Assembly: GCF_030814955.1 (NCBI RefSeq)
Contig: NZ_JAUSWB010000002.1
Span: 186,001 to 250,000 of the forward strand
Length of the DNA stretch: 64,000 nt
From: Planomicrobium stackebrandtii
Lineage (GTDB): Bacteria; Bacillota; Bacilli; Bacillales_A; Planococcaceae
Direction: 5' to 3'
The translations under genes were made by a program, and so were the position numbers. The notes below the pieces were generated by a model, which saw only the letters and a program-made list of their open reading frames with translations, was not told the origin of the DNA and searched no databases. How positions within the stretch are numbered: position 1 is the first letter of the stretch; every line of letters begins with the position of its first letter. Shown here piece by piece: positions 25,647 through 35,476 of the stretch.

Positions 25647-27026
25647 TTGGCATCAAAAATTGATGAGTTTATTGAAGAAAATCGAGAGATGTATATTAAA
25701 TGGCTTACTGAATTTTGCAAGATTCCAAGTGTCGCAGCCCAAAATAGAGGGATGGAAGATGCGGTATCCTATCTGGATGATTTATTCCAAAAAGCATTTT
25801 CATTAACACCAGAGAAGCTGCCTACTGCAGGATTCCCGGTAGTATACGCAGAGCTCGAAGGAAGATCCGATAAAATTTTAAGTTTTTATAATCATTATGA
25901 TGTTCAACCGGAAGATCCGATGGAGTTGTGGAATAGCCCGCCTTTTGAACCCGAGATCCGAGAAGGAAAAATCTTTGCCAGAGGCGTAGCGGACAACAAA
26001 GGGAATTTGGTTGCCAGAATAGCGGCCATTCATGCCATCAAACAATTAGGCATGGAATTGCCGGTTGATATTAAGTTTATCTTTGAAGGTGAAGAAGAAA
26101 TTGGAAGTTTGAATTTACCGGCATTTGCGAAAAACTATGCAGAGAAAATCCATGCAGATGGTTGTGTCTGGGAGTTTGGCTACCGGGATGCGGATGGTGC
26201 ACTTCAAGTTTCTCTTGGTGTCAAAGGCATGTTGTATGTTGAATTGTCTGTGGAAGGAGCAAATACAGACTTGCACTCGGCACAAGGGGCAATTATAGAA
26301 AGTCCGGTCTGGAAACTGGTTTGGGCACTTAGTACATTAAAAGATCGGGAGGAAAAAATAACGATTCCCGGATTTTATGACGATATCGAACCAATCACGC
26401 AGTTGGATGAAGAAATGCTGGCGAATTATCGGTTGGACGAAGGAGAGACTTTAAGAAAGTTGGACCTTGATAGCTTTTTACTGAATCTAGAAGGAGAGCA
26501 ACTAAAAAGAAAGCATATTTTTGAACCGACATGCAACATTTGTGGAATCGTTTCTGGCTACATAGGAGAAGGTACAAAGACAGTGTTGCCTTCTTCAGCT
26601 GCAGCAAAGTTGGATTTTCGCTTAGTACCCGGGCAAGACCCGGAAAAAATATTAATGCAGCTGCGGGAACATTTGAATAATCAAGGCTTTAAAGACATTA
26701 AGATAAAAGTCACCAGTTCCGAGCGTGCTGCACGAACAAAACCGGATCAGGAAATTGTTAAAGCCATGATAGAGGTAGCTGAGCAGTATTCGGATAAAAA
26801 ACCGAATATTGTTCCCAATACTCCAGGAACCGGACCGATGTACGAATTATGCCAAGCTCTTGGGATTCCTTCAGCTTCGTTTGGCGTCGGAAATTTCCAA
26901 TCGAATAATCACGCTCCAAATGAAAATATCTTTGTGGAGGATTATATCGAAGGAATAAAAATGATTGCAGCATTAGTTTTTGAGTTCAGCAGGCAATTTG
27001 AAAAACAGGGGAGTGTGAATCGATGA
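25647..27026 (+). CDS. M20-family dipeptidase
   Basis: 459 residues from TTG at 25647, which has AAGGGGGGA 7 bases upstream; the earlier TTG at 25617 has none. Metal-site motifs are FYNHYDVQPEDP (His83, Asp85), ARGVADNKGN (Asp116) and FEGEEEIGS (Glu150, Glu151). The length and the DVQPEDP motif match the dipeptidase/CNDP-like branch. It would cleave imported dipeptides in the cytosol. The following M20 gene overlaps it by four bases. Confidence 0.92.
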   Translation: MASKIDEFIEENREMYIKWLTEFCKIPSVAAQNRGMEDAVSYLDDLFQKAFSLTPEKLPTAGFPVVYAELEGRSDKILSFYNHYDVQPEDPMELWNSPPFEPEIREGKIFARGVADNKGNLVARIAAIHAIKQLGMELPVDIKFIFEGEEEIGSLNLPAFAKNYAEKIHADGCVWEFGYRDADGALQVSLGVKGMLYVELSVEGANTDLHSAQGAIIESPVWKLVWALSTLKDREEKITIPGFYDDIEPITQLDEEMLANYRLDEGETLRKLDLDSFLLNLEGEQLKRKHIFEPTCNICGIVSGYIGEGTKTVLPSSAAAKLDFRLVPGQDPEKILMQLREHLNNQGFKDIKIKVTSSERAARTKPDQEIVKAMIEVAEQYSDKKPNIVPNTPGTGPMYELCQALGIPSASFGVGNFQSNNHAPNENIFVEDYIEGIKMIAALVFEFSRQFEKQGSVNR

Positions 27027-28264
27027 CAGCACAGGCGGGCAGCATAAAAGAATTCAAACAATTGAAATCATCACATCCCGATTGGCACAATTCTATAGAA
27101 GCTGTTTTTGATGAAGTAGTCGCTGTCCGGCGCGACCTTCATAAGCATCCCGAACTGGCTTTCGAAGAAACCAGAACAGCAAGAATCGTCGCTGATTTAT
27201 TAAAAGAATGGGGATACGAGGTCAGGGAAGGGGTGGGGAAAACCGGAGTGATTGGTGTGCTTCATGGAACAGCTCCAGGACCGGTGATTGGCTTGAGAGC
27301 CGATATGGACGCTCTTCCCATGACCGACAAAATAGATCAGCCATACCGCAGTATAAATGATGGTGCGGCCCATACATGTGGACATGATGCACATACTTCC
27401 ATCCTATTGGGAGTGGCGAAGTTATTCGCTTCGAAAGGGCTGGAATCGGGAACTTTGAAACTGATTTTTCAACCGGCTGAAGAAATTGGGCAAGGCGCAG
27501 ATGCAATGATCAAGGATGGTGTGTTGAATAATCCTTCTGTCGATGCAATGGCTGGGCTTCATGTCCATCCTACTTTGAAAACTGGTGAGTTTTCAGTAAC
27601 TGATACAGAATACAGCTGTGCTGCTGTTGATATTTTCGAACTGGTCATAACAGGAGCTGGAGGCCATGCAGCGCATCCGCACCAAACGATAGATCCTATT
27701 ATAATTGCTGCTCAAGTCCTGATTGCCTTACAGCAAGTCGTAAGCCGGCAAACCGATCCCCTCGATTCTGTAGTTCTAAGCTTTGGGCAAATCGAAGGCG
27801 GCACTAAAGCGACAATTATTCCGGATTCGGTGTTGCTGAAGGGAACTGTACGGACATTAAAACCAGAGACAAGGGCTCAAATGCCGGAAAAAATCGAATC
27901 GATTGCTGCAGGGATTGCAAGAAGTTTTAAAGGCAATGCTATTCTTACTTATCATCATGTCACACCATCCATTAAAATTGACGAAAAAATGCGAGGACTG
28001 TTGACTGAAACAGTGAGTGAGTTGTTTGGGGCCAATGCGCTGCAGATCACCACTCCTTCAATGGGAGGCGAGGATTTTTCTTACTTTTCCCAAGAGGTGC
28101 CTTCGGTCTTCTTCCGTTTAGGGACAAACAATGGTGAACAGACGGCTTTTCCAAATCACAACAGTCGTTTTGATGTAGATGAACAATCATTTTTGTACGG
28201 TATTTCGGTTTTAAGTTTGTTGACACATAAATTCTTACAAACCACAAAGGGGGAAAAAGAATGA
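27023..28264 (+). CDS. M20D-family amidohydrolase (hippurate/IAA-amino-acid hydrolase-like)
   Basis: 413 residues. The M20D signature is complete: LHKHPELAFEE near residue 40, GLRADMDALPM, TCGHDAHT (Cys119, His121) and FQPAEE (Glu153, Glu154), then MAGLHVHP. Such enzymes hydrolyse N-acyl amino acids, including hippurate and N-acetyl compounds, to free amino acid and acid. It overlaps both neighbours by four bases, so it is translationally coupled to the dipeptidase and the ABC binding protein. Confidence 0.92.
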   Translation: MTAQAGSIKEFKQLKSSHPDWHNSIEAVFDEVVAVRRDLHKHPELAFEETRTARIVADLLKEWGYEVREGVGKTGVIGVLHGTAPGPVIGLRADMDALPMTDKIDQPYRSINDGAAHTCGHDAHTSILLGVAKLFASKGLESGTLKLIFQPAEEIGQGADAMIKDGVLNNPSVDAMAGLHVHPTLKTGEFSVTDTEYSCAAVDIFELVITGAGGHAAHPHQTIDPIIIAAQVLIALQQVVSRQTDPLDSVVLSFGQIEGGTKATIIPDSVLLKGTVRTLKPETRAQMPEKIESIAAGIARSFKGNAILTYHHVTPSIKIDEKMRGLLTETVSELFGANALQITTPSMGGEDFSYFSQEVPSVFFRLGTNNGEQTAFPNHNSRFDVDEQSFLYGISVLSLLTHKFLQTTKGEKE

Positions 28265-29808
28265 AGAAACAGCTATGGTTATTGCTTTTAGTATTGACGC
28301 TGATTATTGCAGGGTGTTCAGGTGGAGAAACAAACAGCACAGAAGGGGAAGAACCGGTAGAAACAAGCGACAGCAAAACTTTGGTGATCGCGAATGGTAC
28401 TGACATTGTGACATTTGATATTCATGACCACAATACAACTTCTACGGAAGCTGTCCATGTCAACATGTTCAATTACTTGGTGACTAACCAGGGAGAGGAA
28501 GGCTTCCAGGCTGATTTAGCCGAAAGCTGGGAAAATATTGACGATACAACGTGGAGTTTCAAATTGAAAGAAGGAGTGACTTTCCATAATGGGGAAGAGC
28601 TGACCGCTGATGATGTGAAGTTTACATTAGAACGAGTAGCGAAAGACGACACGCTGCTGGAACACGGCAATTACAATCAGATTGAAGCTGTGAATGTAAT
28701 AAGTGATTATGAATTTGAAATTGTTACGGCAAATCCGGAACCGGCACTATTAAATCGCTTGTCCCGATTAGGATCAGCTATTTTGCCGCAGGAATATATT
28801 GAAACAGAAGGCTGGGAAGTATTCTTAGAAAATCCAGTTGGAACAGGTCCTTACAAATTTATGGACTGGCAAAGGGATGACCGTTTGACACTTGAAGCGA
28901 ATACGGAATACTTTGGTGATGCACCAAAATGGGAAGAGCTCGTTTTCAGAAGCATTCCAGAAGATTCGACACGCGTTTCTGAACTGTTGACGGGTGGAGT
29001 TGATGTCGCAGTAAACATTCCGCCAACGGACGTGGCGCGCATCAATGAAACAGAAGGAGTCACTACAGTCCAGTCGCCGACACAGCGGGTCATGATGCTG
29101 GTATTGCGGTCAGATGAAGATAGTGTGACGGGAGACCCTCTGGTACGTGAAGCAATTGACTTGGCAATTGATAAACAGGCAATGGTCGATTCATTATTGG
29201 AAGGCGCAGGGACGGTTACACGCACCCGAGTCACTCCAGGAAACGTTGGGGCCAATGAAGATCTTTACGGAGAGTCGCTGTATGATCCGGAAAGAGCTAG
29301 AGAATTGCTTGCAGAAGCTGGATATCCAGATGGTTTTGAGCTGACATTAACGGGACCGAATGGAAGATATTTAAAGGATAGAGAAACGGTAGAGTTAATC
29401 GCTGCCATGTTATCTGAAGTGGGAATCACAGTCAATCAGGAGTTGATTGAATGGAGTGCCTTCAACCAACGCTACCAAGAACGTGATTTTGCTGAAATGT
29501 TTTACATTGGTTACGGCAACTCAATGTTTGATGCTTCGTTGGCATTGGATCGACTAACCATTGAAAATGCTGAAGGAGAAACAGATTATGACAATCAACA
29601 GGTAAATGATTTATTGCTTGCTGCAGAACAGAACATGGATGAGGAAGAACGTGCACAACAATATCAAGAAGCTCAGGAAATAATTGCTGAAGATCGTCCT
29701 CAAATTTATATGTTCCAATTGGACGCTATTACAGGCATCAACGAACGACTTGAATTTGAGCCGCTTCTAAATGAAATGTTCTATGCTGACTCAATTACAC
29801 TGAAGTAA
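28261..29808 (+). CDS. ABC transporter peptide-binding lipoprotein (DppA/OppA family)
   Basis: 515 residues. The signal peptide ends in IAGC (residues 16-19), giving a lipid-anchored external receptor. The family 5 binding-protein signature is visible as DLAESWENIDDTTWSFKLKEGVTFHNGEELTADDVKFTLER. The ligand could be a di- or oligopeptide or an acylated amino acid, given the peptidases in the same operon. It is followed immediately by an intrinsic hairpin, then the permease genes. Confidence 0.92.
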   Translation: MKKQLWLLLLVLTLIIAGCSGGETNSTEGEEPVETSDSKTLVIANGTDIVTFDIHDHNTTSTEAVHVNMFNYLVTNQGEEGFQADLAESWENIDDTTWSFKLKEGVTFHNGEELTADDVKFTLERVAKDDTLLEHGNYNQIEAVNVISDYEFEIVTANPEPALLNRLSRLGSAILPQEYIETEGWEVFLENPVGTGPYKFMDWQRDDRLTLEANTEYFGDAPKWEELVFRSIPEDSTRVSELLTGGVDVAVNIPPTDVARINETEGVTTVQSPTQRVMMLVLRSDEDSVTGDPLVREAIDLAIDKQAMVDSLLEGAGTVTRTRVTPGNVGANEDLYGESLYDPERARELLAEAGYPDGFELTLTGPNGRYLKDRETVELIAAMLSEVGITVNQELIEWSAFNQRYQERDFAEMFYIGYGNSMFDASLALDRLTIENAEGETDYDNQQVNDLLLAAEQNMDEEERAQQYQEAQEIIAEDRPQIYMFQLDAITGINERLEFEPLLNEMFYADSITLK

Positions 29809-29832
29809 AAAGGGGGGATTCCCCCTTTTTTT
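29806..29832 (+). terminator. hairpin between binding-protein and permease genes
   Basis: AAAAAGGGGGG / CCCCCTTTTTTTT forms a GC-rich stem with a U-run directly after the binding-protein stop. Partial read-through would give more receptor than permease. Confidence 0.85.
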
Positions 29833-29852
29833 TCGATAGGAGGAGGAAATCG

Positions 29853-30767
29853 ATGAAATATTTAGTCCAAAGTATGATAAAGACCATTCCTGTACTACTC
29901 CTCATAACTTTAATTGTATTTTTGCTTATACGTGTGACTGGGGATCCCGTTTCCTTAATGCTTCCAGAAACCGCTACCGAAGAAGAGCGTGATTCTTTAA
30001 GAGAGTCGATGGGGTTAAATGAGCCTTTGCCGATTCAATATTTCAGTTATCTGGGAGACTTGATGACCGGAGACTTTGGAGATTCCTTCCGCTACAACAC
30101 AGATGCACTTAGCCTGGTATTGGAGAGGCTGCCGGCAACCTTTGAGTTGGCCATTGCCTCAATGGTTGTAGCCATTATAATTTCTGTGCCTCTGGGCATT
30201 TTATCGGCAGTTAAACGGAACAGTTTTTTCGATTTATTTATTACGGGAGGGGCAGTTTTAGGGAAGGCGATGCCCAATTTTTGGCTGGGGATTATGCTGA
30301 TTCTCTTTTTATCTGTCACATTCCAAATTTTCCCTGTATCTGGAAGAGGGACGTTGGGGCATTTGGTGCTGCCAGCAATTACGCTGGGGACAGGAATAGC
30401 TGCAGAGATGACAAGGCTTATCAGGTCCAGTATGTTGGAGATTTTAGAGCAGGACTTTATTCGTACGGCCCGCAGTAAAGGATTACGCGAATCGATTATT
30501 GTCAATAAACATGCGTTTCGCAATGCTTTGATCCCAGTAGTTACCATCATGGCCCTTCAAACCGCTACGCTGGTAGGCGGAACCCTAATTACGGAAACTG
30601 TTTTTGCATGGCCGGGACTCGGCCAATTGCTTGTACAGTCAGTGAACTTGCGGGATATGGCAGTTGTACAAGCTGCTACTTTCATCATTGCCATCTTTGT
30701 TATTCTCAGCAATCTATTGGCAGATTTAATTTACCGGTTCCTTGATCCGCGCATTAAATATGAATAA
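29853..30767 (+). CDS. ABC transporter permease, DppB type
   Basis: 304 residues with six membrane segments. The cytoplasmic coupling motif EQDFIRTARSKGLRESIIV (EAA loop) is at about 195-213. The N-terminal stretch LLITLIVFLLIRVTGDPV is typical of DppB/OppB. GGAGGAGG precedes the ATG. It pairs with the next permease to form the transmembrane channel. Confidence 0.94.
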   Translation: MKYLVQSMIKTIPVLLLITLIVFLLIRVTGDPVSLMLPETATEEERDSLRESMGLNEPLPIQYFSYLGDLMTGDFGDSFRYNTDALSLVLERLPATFELAIASMVVAIIISVPLGILSAVKRNSFFDLFITGGAVLGKAMPNFWLGIMLILFLSVTFQIFPVSGRGTLGHLVLPAITLGTGIAAEMTRLIRSSMLEILEQDFIRTARSKGLRESIIVNKHAFRNALIPVVTIMALQTATLVGGTLITETVFAWPGLGQLLVQSVNLRDMAVVQAATFIIAIFVILSNLLADLIYRFLDPRIKYE

Positions 30768-30781
30768 AGGAGGGGCTCAAG

Positions 30782-31687
30782 TTGACGCAAGCATCAGAAA
30801 CTACGATCAACCAACAAAAAGGTGTGGCTCAATCCTCCTTTAGGAAACTGGCTACACGCTTATTCAGAAGCAAAACTGGAATGACCGGATTGGTAATTGT
30901 AATGACGGTCATATTGATGGCGGTATTTGCCCCTTTACTGGCACAGCATGATCCTGCTCAAACCAATGTAGTAGATCGCTTGTTGCCCCCTTCATGGAGC
31001 GAAGGTGGGTCACCTGAATTTCTTCTTGGAACAGATAATTTAGGAAGAGACATCTTGAGCCGCATTATTTACGGTTCACGCATTTCACTATTTATTGGTG
31101 TTTCAGCAGTTTTACTTGCAGGTGCTATTGGCATGGCACTGGGATTAATTGCAGGCTACTACGGCAAGGTATGGGATTTTGTGATTATGAGAACTGTAGA
31201 TGCCCTGCTGGCAATTCCAAACATTCTTTTCATGCTAATCATTTTGGCAGTTCTTGGACCAAGCCTTACAACATTAATTTTGGTGCTGGGCGGAACGACC
31301 TGGGTGGTTTATGCAAGGATGGTGCGAAGTGAAACGCTGAGCATTAAAGAGCGCGATTATGTAAAATCGGCGAAAGCAATCGGAGCAAAGGATTTTCGTA
31401 TTATCATGAAGTACATTTTACCGAATGTTATTTCGTCCTTTATTGTTATTGCCACGCTGAATGTTGCTACGACAATTATTCTTGAGGCCAGCTTGAGTTT
31501 TCTCGGGCTTGGAATCCAGCCTCCCGACGTTTCCTGGGGACTGATGCTAAGCGATGGGAGAGAATACATTGCAACTAGCTGGTGGGTCGCCACATTTCCT
31601 GGGATTGCCATAACCATAACAGTCCTCGGTGTTATATTCCTGGGGGACTGGCTGCGTGATGTGTTGGATCCGAAAATTAAAGAATAA
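30782..31687 (+). CDS. ABC transporter permease, DppC type
   Basis: 301 residues. It has a long N-terminal cytoplasmic tail, then six membrane segments. The region FLLGTDNLGRDILSRIIYGSR and the EAA loop KERDYVKSAKAIGA are hallmarks of DppC/OppC. The start is TTG with AGGAGGGG upstream. It is 14 bases after the DppB gene. Confidence 0.94.
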   Translation: MTQASETTINQQKGVAQSSFRKLATRLFRSKTGMTGLVIVMTVILMAVFAPLLAQHDPAQTNVVDRLLPPSWSEGGSPEFLLGTDNLGRDILSRIIYGSRISLFIGVSAVLLAGAIGMALGLIAGYYGKVWDFVIMRTVDALLAIPNILFMLIILAVLGPSLTTLILVLGGTTWVVYARMVRSETLSIKERDYVKSAKAIGAKDFRIIMKYILPNVISSFIVIATLNVATTIILEASLSFLGLGIQPPDVSWGLMLSDGREYIATSWWVATFPGIAITITVLGVIFLGDWLRDVLDPKIKE

Positions 31688-31705
31688 ATGGAGGTGAGTG
31701 GCATC

Positions 31706-32674
31706 ATGAACAATGAACTGTTAAAAGTCGACGACTTAAAAGTTCGTTTTAAAACAGATGAAGGCTATGTCTCGACAGTCAATGGCGTAAGTTTTTCAGT
31801 GGAACAAGGGGAGACCTTGGCGATTGTTGGAGAGTCAGGGAGTGGGAAGAGTGTCACTTCTCTTGCTTTGATGGGAATTTTGCCGGCTAATGGAGAGATT
31901 TATGAAGGTGCGATTACATTTGAAGATAAAGATTTACGAAGCCTAAGCAAAAAAGAATATCGAAAAATGCGCGGCGACGATATTGCCATGATATTTCAAG
32001 AACCGATGACTGCATTGAATCCGGTTTTTACAATCGGCTATCAATTGAGGGAAACCCTGATTGTGCATAATAATATGAATAAGGAACAAGCACACAAGAA
32101 GGGCATTGAGATGCTGGAAACAGTTGGCATACCAGATTCAGACAGAGTAATGGGAAGATTTCCGCATCAGTTGTCAGGAGGGATGCGCCAGCGGGTCATG
32201 ATTGCAATGGCTTTATCCTGCAATCCCAAACTGCTTATTGCAGATGAACCGACAACGGCTTTGGACGTGACTATCCAAGCTCAAATTTTAACCTTATTGA
32301 GAAATTTAAAGAAAAACTCGAATACAAGCATCATAATCATCACCCACGATTTAGGTGTTGTTGCTGAACTGGCAGACCGTGTGGTTGTCATGTATGCGGG
32401 TGAAGTAGTGGAAGTGGCGCCTATCCAGGAATTATTTGATAATCCTCGGCATCCTTATACAAGAGGGCTGATTTCTTCAATTCCGAAAATTCACGATGTG
32501 GTGGATGAATTATATTCAATTGAAGGGACAGTTCCTAATCCTTCCAATATGCCAACCGGTTGCAAATTTCATCCGCGCTGTCCATTAGCGGATATTGAAT
32601 GCACAAAAGTTCATCCCGAATTAGAATACATTTCAGAAAAGCATGCAAAACGCTGTATAAAAGTTAAAGGTTAG
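31706..32674 (+). CDS. ABC transporter ATPase, DppD type
   Basis: 322 residues. Walker A is [10 protein letters not shown], the signature [12 protein letters not shown], Walker B LLIADEPT, and the switch His in IIITHDLG. The C-terminal oligopeptide-ATPase extension carries the CxFHPRCP-type cysteine cluster that can bind an iron-sulfur cluster in this family. The ATG at 31706 follows GGAGGTGAG; the ATG at 31688 precedes that site and is unlikely. Confidence 0.94.
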   Translation: MNNELLKVDDLKVRFKTDEGYVSTVNGVSFSVEQGETLAIVGESGSGKSVTSLALMGILPANGEIYEGAITFEDKDLRSLSKKEYRKMRGDDIAMIFQEPMTALNPVFTIGYQLRETLIVHNNMNKEQAHKKGIEMLETVGIPDSDRVMGRFPHQLSGGMRQRVMIAMALSCNPKLLIADEPTTALDVTIQAQILTLLRNLKKNSNTSIIIITHDLGVVAELADRVVVMYAGEVVEVAPIQELFDNPRHPYTRGLISSIPKIHDVVDELYSIEGTVPNPSNMPTGCKFHPRCPLADIECTKVHPELEYISEKHAKRCIKVKG

Positions 32675-32685
32675 GAGGTAGCGGT

Positions 32686-33717
32686 ATGCAATCAACAGAG
32701 GAAAGAGTGATTATGGAAGTTATAGACTTGAAAAAGCATTTTGATTTGACAAAGGGCTTCATTAAAAAAACGCATTCAAAAATAAAAGCTGTAGATGGTT
32801 TGAATTTTCAAGTCTACAAAGGGGAAACGCTTGGCATAGTAGGAGAGTCGGGATGTGGCAAGTCAACTACCGGTCAATTGATGCTGGGTCTATTGGACGC
32901 AACTGAAGGGCATATTTATTTTCAAAATGAAGATATTTCAGCGATGTCACAAGAAGAGCTGCGTAAAGCCAGAAGAGACCTTCAAGTAATTTTCCAGGAT
33001 CCATATTCATCTTTAAATCCGCGGATGACAGTGGAGCAAATTATCGGAGAACCACTTGTGGTGCACGGTTTGGCATCTGGCAAAGAGTTAAAAGAACAGG
33101 TTCGTGAACTTATGAAGCTTGTTGGTTTGAGAGAACACCAAATGAAATTATATCCTCATGAATTTAGTGGAGGCCAGCGACAGCGTATAGGAATTGCACG
33201 TGCGCTGGCATTAAAGCCAAAAGTAATAGTCTGTGATGAAGCTGTATCAGCTTTAGATGTATCCATTCAAGCTCAGATTTTAAATTTATTGAAAAAGTTA
33301 CAAAAAGAAATGAATCTAACATATATATTCATTGCGCACGGGCTGCCTGCCGTCCGCCATATAAGTGACCGCATCGGTGTAATGTATTTAGGAAAAATGG
33401 TCGAACTTGCTGACCGAAATGAATTATTTGAACACCCGCTGCATCCATATACGTATGCATTGCTGGACTCAGTTCCGATACCGGATCCAAAACTAAGAAA
33501 AGAGCACCAATTGATAAAAGGGGAAATTCCAAGTCCGATCAACCCTCCTTCAGGCTGCCCTTTTCATCCGAGATGCCCTTTTGCAACTGAAAAGTGTAAA
33601 ATAGAAGTTCCGGAATATCGGGAAATCTTGCCAAATCATTTTGTCGCCTGTCACTATCCTCTCTTGCAGGAAGATACGAATGTGTTGCCCGATTCAGGTA
33701 TTTCCAAAGTAAAATGA
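32686..33717 (+). CDS. ABC transporter ATPase, DppF type
   Basis: 343 residues. Walker A is GESGCGKSTT, the signature FSGGQRQRIGIARAL, Walker B VIVCDEAVSALD, and the switch His in FIAHGLPAVRH. It also has a C-terminal SGCPFHPRCPFA cysteine motif. The Walker B Asp-Glu is followed by Ala-Val where Pro-Thr is more usual, which is common in DppF/OppF. It closes the importer and precedes the regulator by 17 bases. Confidence 0.94.
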   Translation: MQSTEERVIMEVIDLKKHFDLTKGFIKKTHSKIKAVDGLNFQVYKGETLGIVGESGCGKSTTGQLMLGLLDATEGHIYFQNEDISAMSQEELRKARRDLQVIFQDPYSSLNPRMTVEQIIGEPLVVHGLASGKELKEQVRELMKLVGLREHQMKLYPHEFSGGQRQRIGIARALALKPKVIVCDEAVSALDVSIQAQILNLLKKLQKEMNLTYIFIAHGLPAVRHISDRIGVMYLGKMVELADRNELFEHPLHPYTYALLDSVPIPDPKLRKEHQLIKGEIPSPINPPSGCPFHPRCPFATEKCKIEVPEYREILPNHFVACHYPLLQEDTNVLPDSGISKVK

Positions 33718-33734
33718 AGAGGGTGTAATAAAGC

Positions 33735-35057
33735 ATGAAAGTACGGATAGGAGCAATAGGGCCCGCCGATTCGTTAAAGGTCATACGTGAAGTTGCCGCC
33801 AATGATCCACGCATCGAGCTTATAGCTTTTGAATACTTCCATCATGAAGAGTTGCCTAATATTTTGAACAAACACCGATACGACGTTGCAAAATGGATAT
33901 TTTCAGGACCTACCCCATACCATTATTGTCTAGAACTGGGGCTGATCACACCAGATGAAGCTTCCTTTCCGCCACTTCACGGGATGGCTCTGCTCGGAAC
34001 ATGTTTAAAAGTGATGCAGGATCATGGCCGGTTTGTTGAGAAAATGAGTTTGGATACGGTCGACGAACATGTTGTCCATTCATTATTCAATGAATATCAA
34101 TTGAATAATATTTCTTTTGAGTTATCGTCGTTTAAAGGATATACCGATCATAATGAATTAATTGATTTTCATGTGAGCAATTATCGTGCCGGAAAATCTG
34201 AGCTTGCACTCACTTGTTTGCTGAAGGTATACCTGGAATTGAAGCGGCTCGGAATACCAGTTTACAGAGTAGTCCCTTCCCGAATGGCTATAAAGACAAT
34301 TTTTGATATCCTTTTTTCAAGAGCGCAGAGCCATGTTTACGAAAAGCAGAAAGTGGCTATTATTGGCGTTGACTTGCTTTCTGAAGGAAGAATTTCCAAG
34401 AAGGCTGTATTCAGTTTTGAAGAAAGTAAAAAAATGCTGGAATTTCAACAGGAACTGCTCCGGGTAACAAAAGTGTTAAATGGTTCTCTAGTGGACAAAG
34501 GGGGCGGAACTTATTTTATCTATACGACTCAGGGCGATTATGAATTATTGACTTCGAAGAATACGATCTCTTTTATTGCTGAAGAAATTAATATGAGAAC
34601 TTCTTTGAACTTCCACATAGGAATTGGAGCAGGCTATACCATTTACGATGCTGAACAGCATGTTCAGCTGGCTTTTGAATATGCTGCTTCAAGAGAAGAC
34701 TGCAAAGTCGCGTTTGTAAATGAGGATAACGTGTTTACAAATTTGACGATCTTAAATTATACCTACGAAAGCAGCTATCAACTGCCGGAGTACTGGCAAG
34801 CTGTCCTGAAAAAACATAATTACAAAGAAACAATTCCTGCCAAAATTTATCATTATATAAAATTGAAGAATTTCACTCATTTTACTGGTGAAGTAATAAC
34901 GGCTTTACTTAAAAATACTGATCGCAATACAAGGCGTATTTTAAATGAAATGGAGCAAATCGGTTTGATCCGAACTCTTGCTGAAGAACAGGGGTCCGGC
35001 AGACCAGGGCGTCCTAAAAAAGTATATGAGTTGGTAATTGAAGAAAAAGTGAGATGA
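33735..35057 (+). CDS. predicted transcriptional regulator: PrpR-N-like + degenerate cyclase/GGDEF-like + winged helix
   Basis: 440 residues, no close named homologue recognised. Residues 1-200 resemble the PrpR N-terminal sensory fold: KVRIGAIGPADSLKVIREVA at the start and RLGIPVYRVVPSRMAIKTIF near 172-191. Residues about 205-335 look like a GGDEF or GTP-cyclohydrolase III-type domain (KQKVAIIGVDLL, then FHIGIGAGYTIYDAEQHVQL) without a GGDEF catalytic motif. Residues about 360-440 form a winged helix ending in GSGRPGRPKKVYEL. Adjacent to the peptide importer and peptidases, it probably controls them. The domain assignments are pattern-based inference. Confidence 0.65.
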   Translation: MKVRIGAIGPADSLKVIREVAANDPRIELIAFEYFHHEELPNILNKHRYDVAKWIFSGPTPYHYCLELGLITPDEASFPPLHGMALLGTCLKVMQDHGRFVEKMSLDTVDEHVVHSLFNEYQLNNISFELSSFKGYTDHNELIDFHVSNYRAGKSELALTCLLKVYLELKRLGIPVYRVVPSRMAIKTIFDILFSRAQSHVYEKQKVAIIGVDLLSEGRISKKAVFSFEESKKMLEFQQELLRVTKVLNGSLVDKGGGTYFIYTTQGDYELLTSKNTISFIAEEINMRTSLNFHIGIGAGYTIYDAEQHVQLAFEYAASREDCKVAFVNEDNVFTNLTILNYTYESSYQLPEYWQAVLKKHNYKETIPAKIYHYIKLKNFTHFTGEVITALLKNTDRNTRRILNEMEQIGLIRTLAEEQGSGRPGRPKKVYELVIEEKVR

Positions 35058-35085
35058 TTGATTGAACAAAGTTATTCTGAAACTT

Positions 35086-35134
35086 AAAAGCAACAGCTAT
35101 GCTTCTTTTGAGAAGGATAGCTGTTGCTTTTTTT
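35086..35134 (+). terminator. terminator after the peptide operon regulator
   Basis: AAAAGCAACAGCTAT pairs with ATAGCTGTTGCTTTT and a T-run follows. Confidence 0.85.
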
Positions 35135-35476
35135 GTGGAGCTCAATAGTGAATTTGTCCTACCAATTTATATTTTGGTGGAGTGATAGACGCTAAAATGA
35201 AGAGTTTAGTTTTTTGAAATAAAGCTCTTGCTGTTTCCGTCACCCTAGCGTACCATCAAATTTTGCAGAGCTATAAAAAAATGCCCAACTAGAATATTAT
35301 GCGTTAGCACCTGGAAACTGTGTAAATAGGCACTCATTTTCTATGAGTTTTACTATCTTGAAATAATGGTTTTGCTTAGAATAAACAGTATATTTTGTGA
35401 ATTAATTAAAGCTTGTAAGAAAGAGATACTTTCATATAAAATAGTTTTTACGTCTAGAAACGAAAGAGGGAAATGA
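35135..35476 (+). other. AT-rich leader/promoter region of the symporter gene
   Basis: No credible open frame. A likely promoter is TTGTAA (35413-35418) and TATAAA (35435-35440), 16 bases apart. The upstream 250 bases hold no repeat or structured RNA that I recognise. Confidence 0.45.

Noticed and set aside
35135-35476. Missing gene or structured RNA in the gap before the symporter
   Set aside because: No frame longer than about 30 codons with a ribosome site and no stable hairpin beyond the terminator; it reads as leader/promoter DNA.
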